From JBPOFY01 sp051252415 (GTDB taxonomy: Bacteria > Verrucomicrobiota > Verrucomicrobiia > Opitutales > Coraliomargaritaceae), in assembly GCA_051252415.1 (NCBI GenBank), contig JBPOGA010000001.1, forward strand, positions 248,001-312,000: a stretch of DNA of 64,000 nt, given 5' to 3'. Position numbers and translations under genes: made by a program. Below the pieces are notes generated by a model, which did not search any database, was not told the DNA's origin, and saw only the letters and a program-made list of their open reading frames with translations. This document shows, piece by piece, positions 62,523 to 64,000 of the stretch; the first letter of the stretch is position 1, and every line of letters starts with the position of its first letter.

Positions 62523-64000
62523 TTATTCTGAATGAGTGTCACGCCTTATATGTGCTAGAACATCATGAATGAGTCCTAGGATATGTACCCCTTGCTCTAC
62601 AGATAGCGTTTTGCAGCAATTTTCGACTGCTCGGCATAATGTTTCAATGGTATTGGATGTGAGCTGCTGATTGAGCTCTCTCAAGCGAACAACTGCATGC
62701 ATCAAACGATCAGGATTTAAACGTTGAAGACTCGGGATGAATTCACGCTCAAATAGTTCAATAATTCGTCTGCGTTTTTCTTCATCAACCGTATCCAGAT
62801 TGAATACCTGTATCAGATCGCCGAAGACAATGCCTCCACCGATCTCAGTTATAGAACCCCGAGTATGCTCGACTAATTGAACTGGCTCAAAAACTTCTTC
62901 AAGTGCCGCCCCTGCTTCACCCGACTTGATCCGTGCAAAATCAATAATAAATGTCGCACCCGCACCTCGTTGACTCGTCACGTCCAATTTACCGCCCATC
63001 ATTTCGACCAAACTCTTCGAAATTGCGAGGCCTAGCCCAGTGCCTAAATTGGAGCGCAATGCATCTTGACTGGCTTGTTCAAATGCATCGAAGATCCGCG
63101 CTAGTTGTTCGGGCTCAATCCCCTCTCCCGTATCACTAACTAAACATTGTATATGGGCATATTCTCCCTGCCTACGGACTAAACGTAATCGAATCGTAAT
63201 CCCCCCCTCGTCTGTAAACTTAATGGCATTCCCCACCAAATTGGTGAGAACTTGGCGAAAACGTGATGGGTCTAACACCACACTCTTCGGAAACCCAGCA
63301 TCCATAATAAACTTAAGTTCTAACCTCTTTTTACTAATCTCAGGTCGAAACATCTCTAATGCACTTTCACAGGTAGATCGCAAATCCACCGCTCTTGCAT
63401 CAATATCCAATCGATGTGCTTCAATTTTTGAAAGGTCGAGTAAATCGTTTATCATGGTAAGCAGTGTTTTTGCACTCGTCATGATCGTTTCAAGATAATG
63501 CTTATGAGTCTCGTCTTGAACTTCACGCTCCAAGATGTCGGTAAAACCAACAATTGAATTCATGGGGGTGCGAATTTCATGACTGATATTCGTCACAAAT
63601 TCACTCTTCATGCGATTCGCAGACTCCGCATGCTCCTTCGCAATTACTAATTCTTCACTACGTCTTTGTAATTCATGAGTGCGCGCCTCGACTAAGTTTT
63701 CCAATCTCGTCTGCTGCCGCTGTGTCGCACGTAAGCGTAGGAAATTCATCAAGTAACCACTCAAAAGAAACCCTGTTGCTGCCAAAATATAGAACCACCC
63801 CGTTTGATAATAGTGCGAGGCGACCTCAAACGAGAAGCTTGCGATACGGGTAACATCAGGCAACCCATCTTCATCGGCCATGGTCACTTCAAAAGTATAT
63901 TCACCAGGCGCTAAATTCGTATACACTGCCTCCTGCCTAGAAGTTTTCTCCCAGCTTTCAAACCCTTTAAGTCGCACATGAAATAATGAACGGCTATTGG
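62523..64000 (-). CDS. Sensor histidine kinase with Y_Y_Y domain (5' part outside window)
   Basis: Partial gene: the frame continues past the right window edge. The visible 490 residues begin within a Y_Y_Y-type beta domain (SLFHVRLKGFESWEKTS), as found after regulatory propeller repeats in periplasmic sensor kinases. One membrane helix follows (WFYILAATGFLLSGYLMNFL), a coiled coil, HisKA (FVTNISHEIRTPMNSIVGF, with the phospho-His) and HATPase (NLVGNAIKFTDEG, DTGEGI, GTGLGLAISKSLVEMMGG). About 130 residues after it show no receiver domain. Such kinases usually sense sugars or oligosaccharides; its direct neighbour is the TonB-dependent receptor. Confidence 0.92.
   Translation of the reverse strand, partial: NSRSLFHVRLKGFESWEKTSRQEAVYTNLAPGEYTFEVTMADEDGLPDVTRIASFSFEVASHYYQTGWFYILAATGFLLSGYLMNFLRLRATQRQQTRLENLVEARTHELQRRSEELVIAKEHAESANRMKSEFVTNISHEIRTPMNSIVGFTDILEREVQDETHKHYLETIMTSAKTLLTMINDLLDLSKIEAHRLDIDARAVDLRSTCESALEMFRPEISKKRLELKFIMDAGFPKSVVLDPSRFRQVLTNLVGNAIKFTDEGGITIRLRLVRRQGEYAHIQCLVSDTGEGIEPEQLARIFDAFEQASQDALRSNLGTGLGLAISKSLVEMMGGKLDVTSQRGAGATFIIDFARIKSGEAGAALEEVFEPVQLVEHTRGSITEIGGGIVFGDLIQVFNLDTVDEEKRRRIIELFEREFIPSLQRLNPDRLMHAVVRLRELNQQLTSNTIETLCRAVENCCKTLSVEQGVHILGLIHDVLAHIRRDTHSE

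Overview
The window reads as chromosomal DNA of a marine, free-living Verrucomicrobiota, most like the Opitutae/Puniceicoccales (Coraliomargarita/Lentimonas type). This is inferred from gene content: a PEP-CTERM protein, a eukaryote-type (GSII) glutamine synthetase, a Verrucomicrobia-style pseudopilin operon, very large secreted amylases, and many short palindromic intergenic repeats. No phage, plasmid, CRISPR array or intact transposase was seen.

Layout. 1-5 kb: tsaE, then on the minus strand a MoxR ATPase, a DUF58 protein and a TgpA-like transglutaminase. 5.1-14.2 kb: an orphan receiver-domain protein and a type II secretion-like operon (pseudopilins G, H, I, J, K, then L, M, the secretin D and a C-like protein) without the ATPase E or membrane protein F. 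14.7-25.5 kb: rpsA, trmL, dgkA, polA, a lipoprotein, a reduced RNase III-domain protein, an eight-haem cytochrome with TPR-like tail, and mscS. 25.9-29.1 kb: ahcY, metK and a winged-helix regulator (methyl cycle). 29.2-38.1 kb: ppc, a lactonase, an APH-fold kinase, a PP2C phosphatase with a mini-kinase, glnII behind a sigma-54 promoter, tRNA-Ala(GGC) and adenosine deaminase. 38.3-54.8 kb: a PEP-CTERM protein and a starch locus (LacI regulator, a 2842-residue GH13/GH57 two-enzyme protein, a second GH13 of 1276 residues, a third compact GH13). 55-57.5 kb: an acyl-CoA desaturase behind three tandem two-hairpin RNA units, then rplT and rpmI. 57.7-64 kb: a hypothetical protein, a ThiF/MoeB-rhodanese fusion, a small hypothetical protein, a TonB-dependent receptor and the 3' part of a sensor kinase gene cut by the window edge.

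Two things stand out. First, three tandem copies of a two-hairpin RNA unit precede the desaturase gene. The loops (CTGTAAACCAC and CCGACTARG) are conserved while the stems change in compensating pairs, and the first copy ends in a U-run like a terminator. I cannot match this to an RNA family I know. Second, the window carries at least eight kinds of palindromic repeat. Three different kinds form the cleavable leader regions of three consecutive pseudopilin genes (I, J and K), and one 142-bp element in gspJ has a near-identical intergenic copy at 56499-56639. Shine-Dalgarno sequences are weak or absent before many genes, so several starts are uncertain and are flagged.
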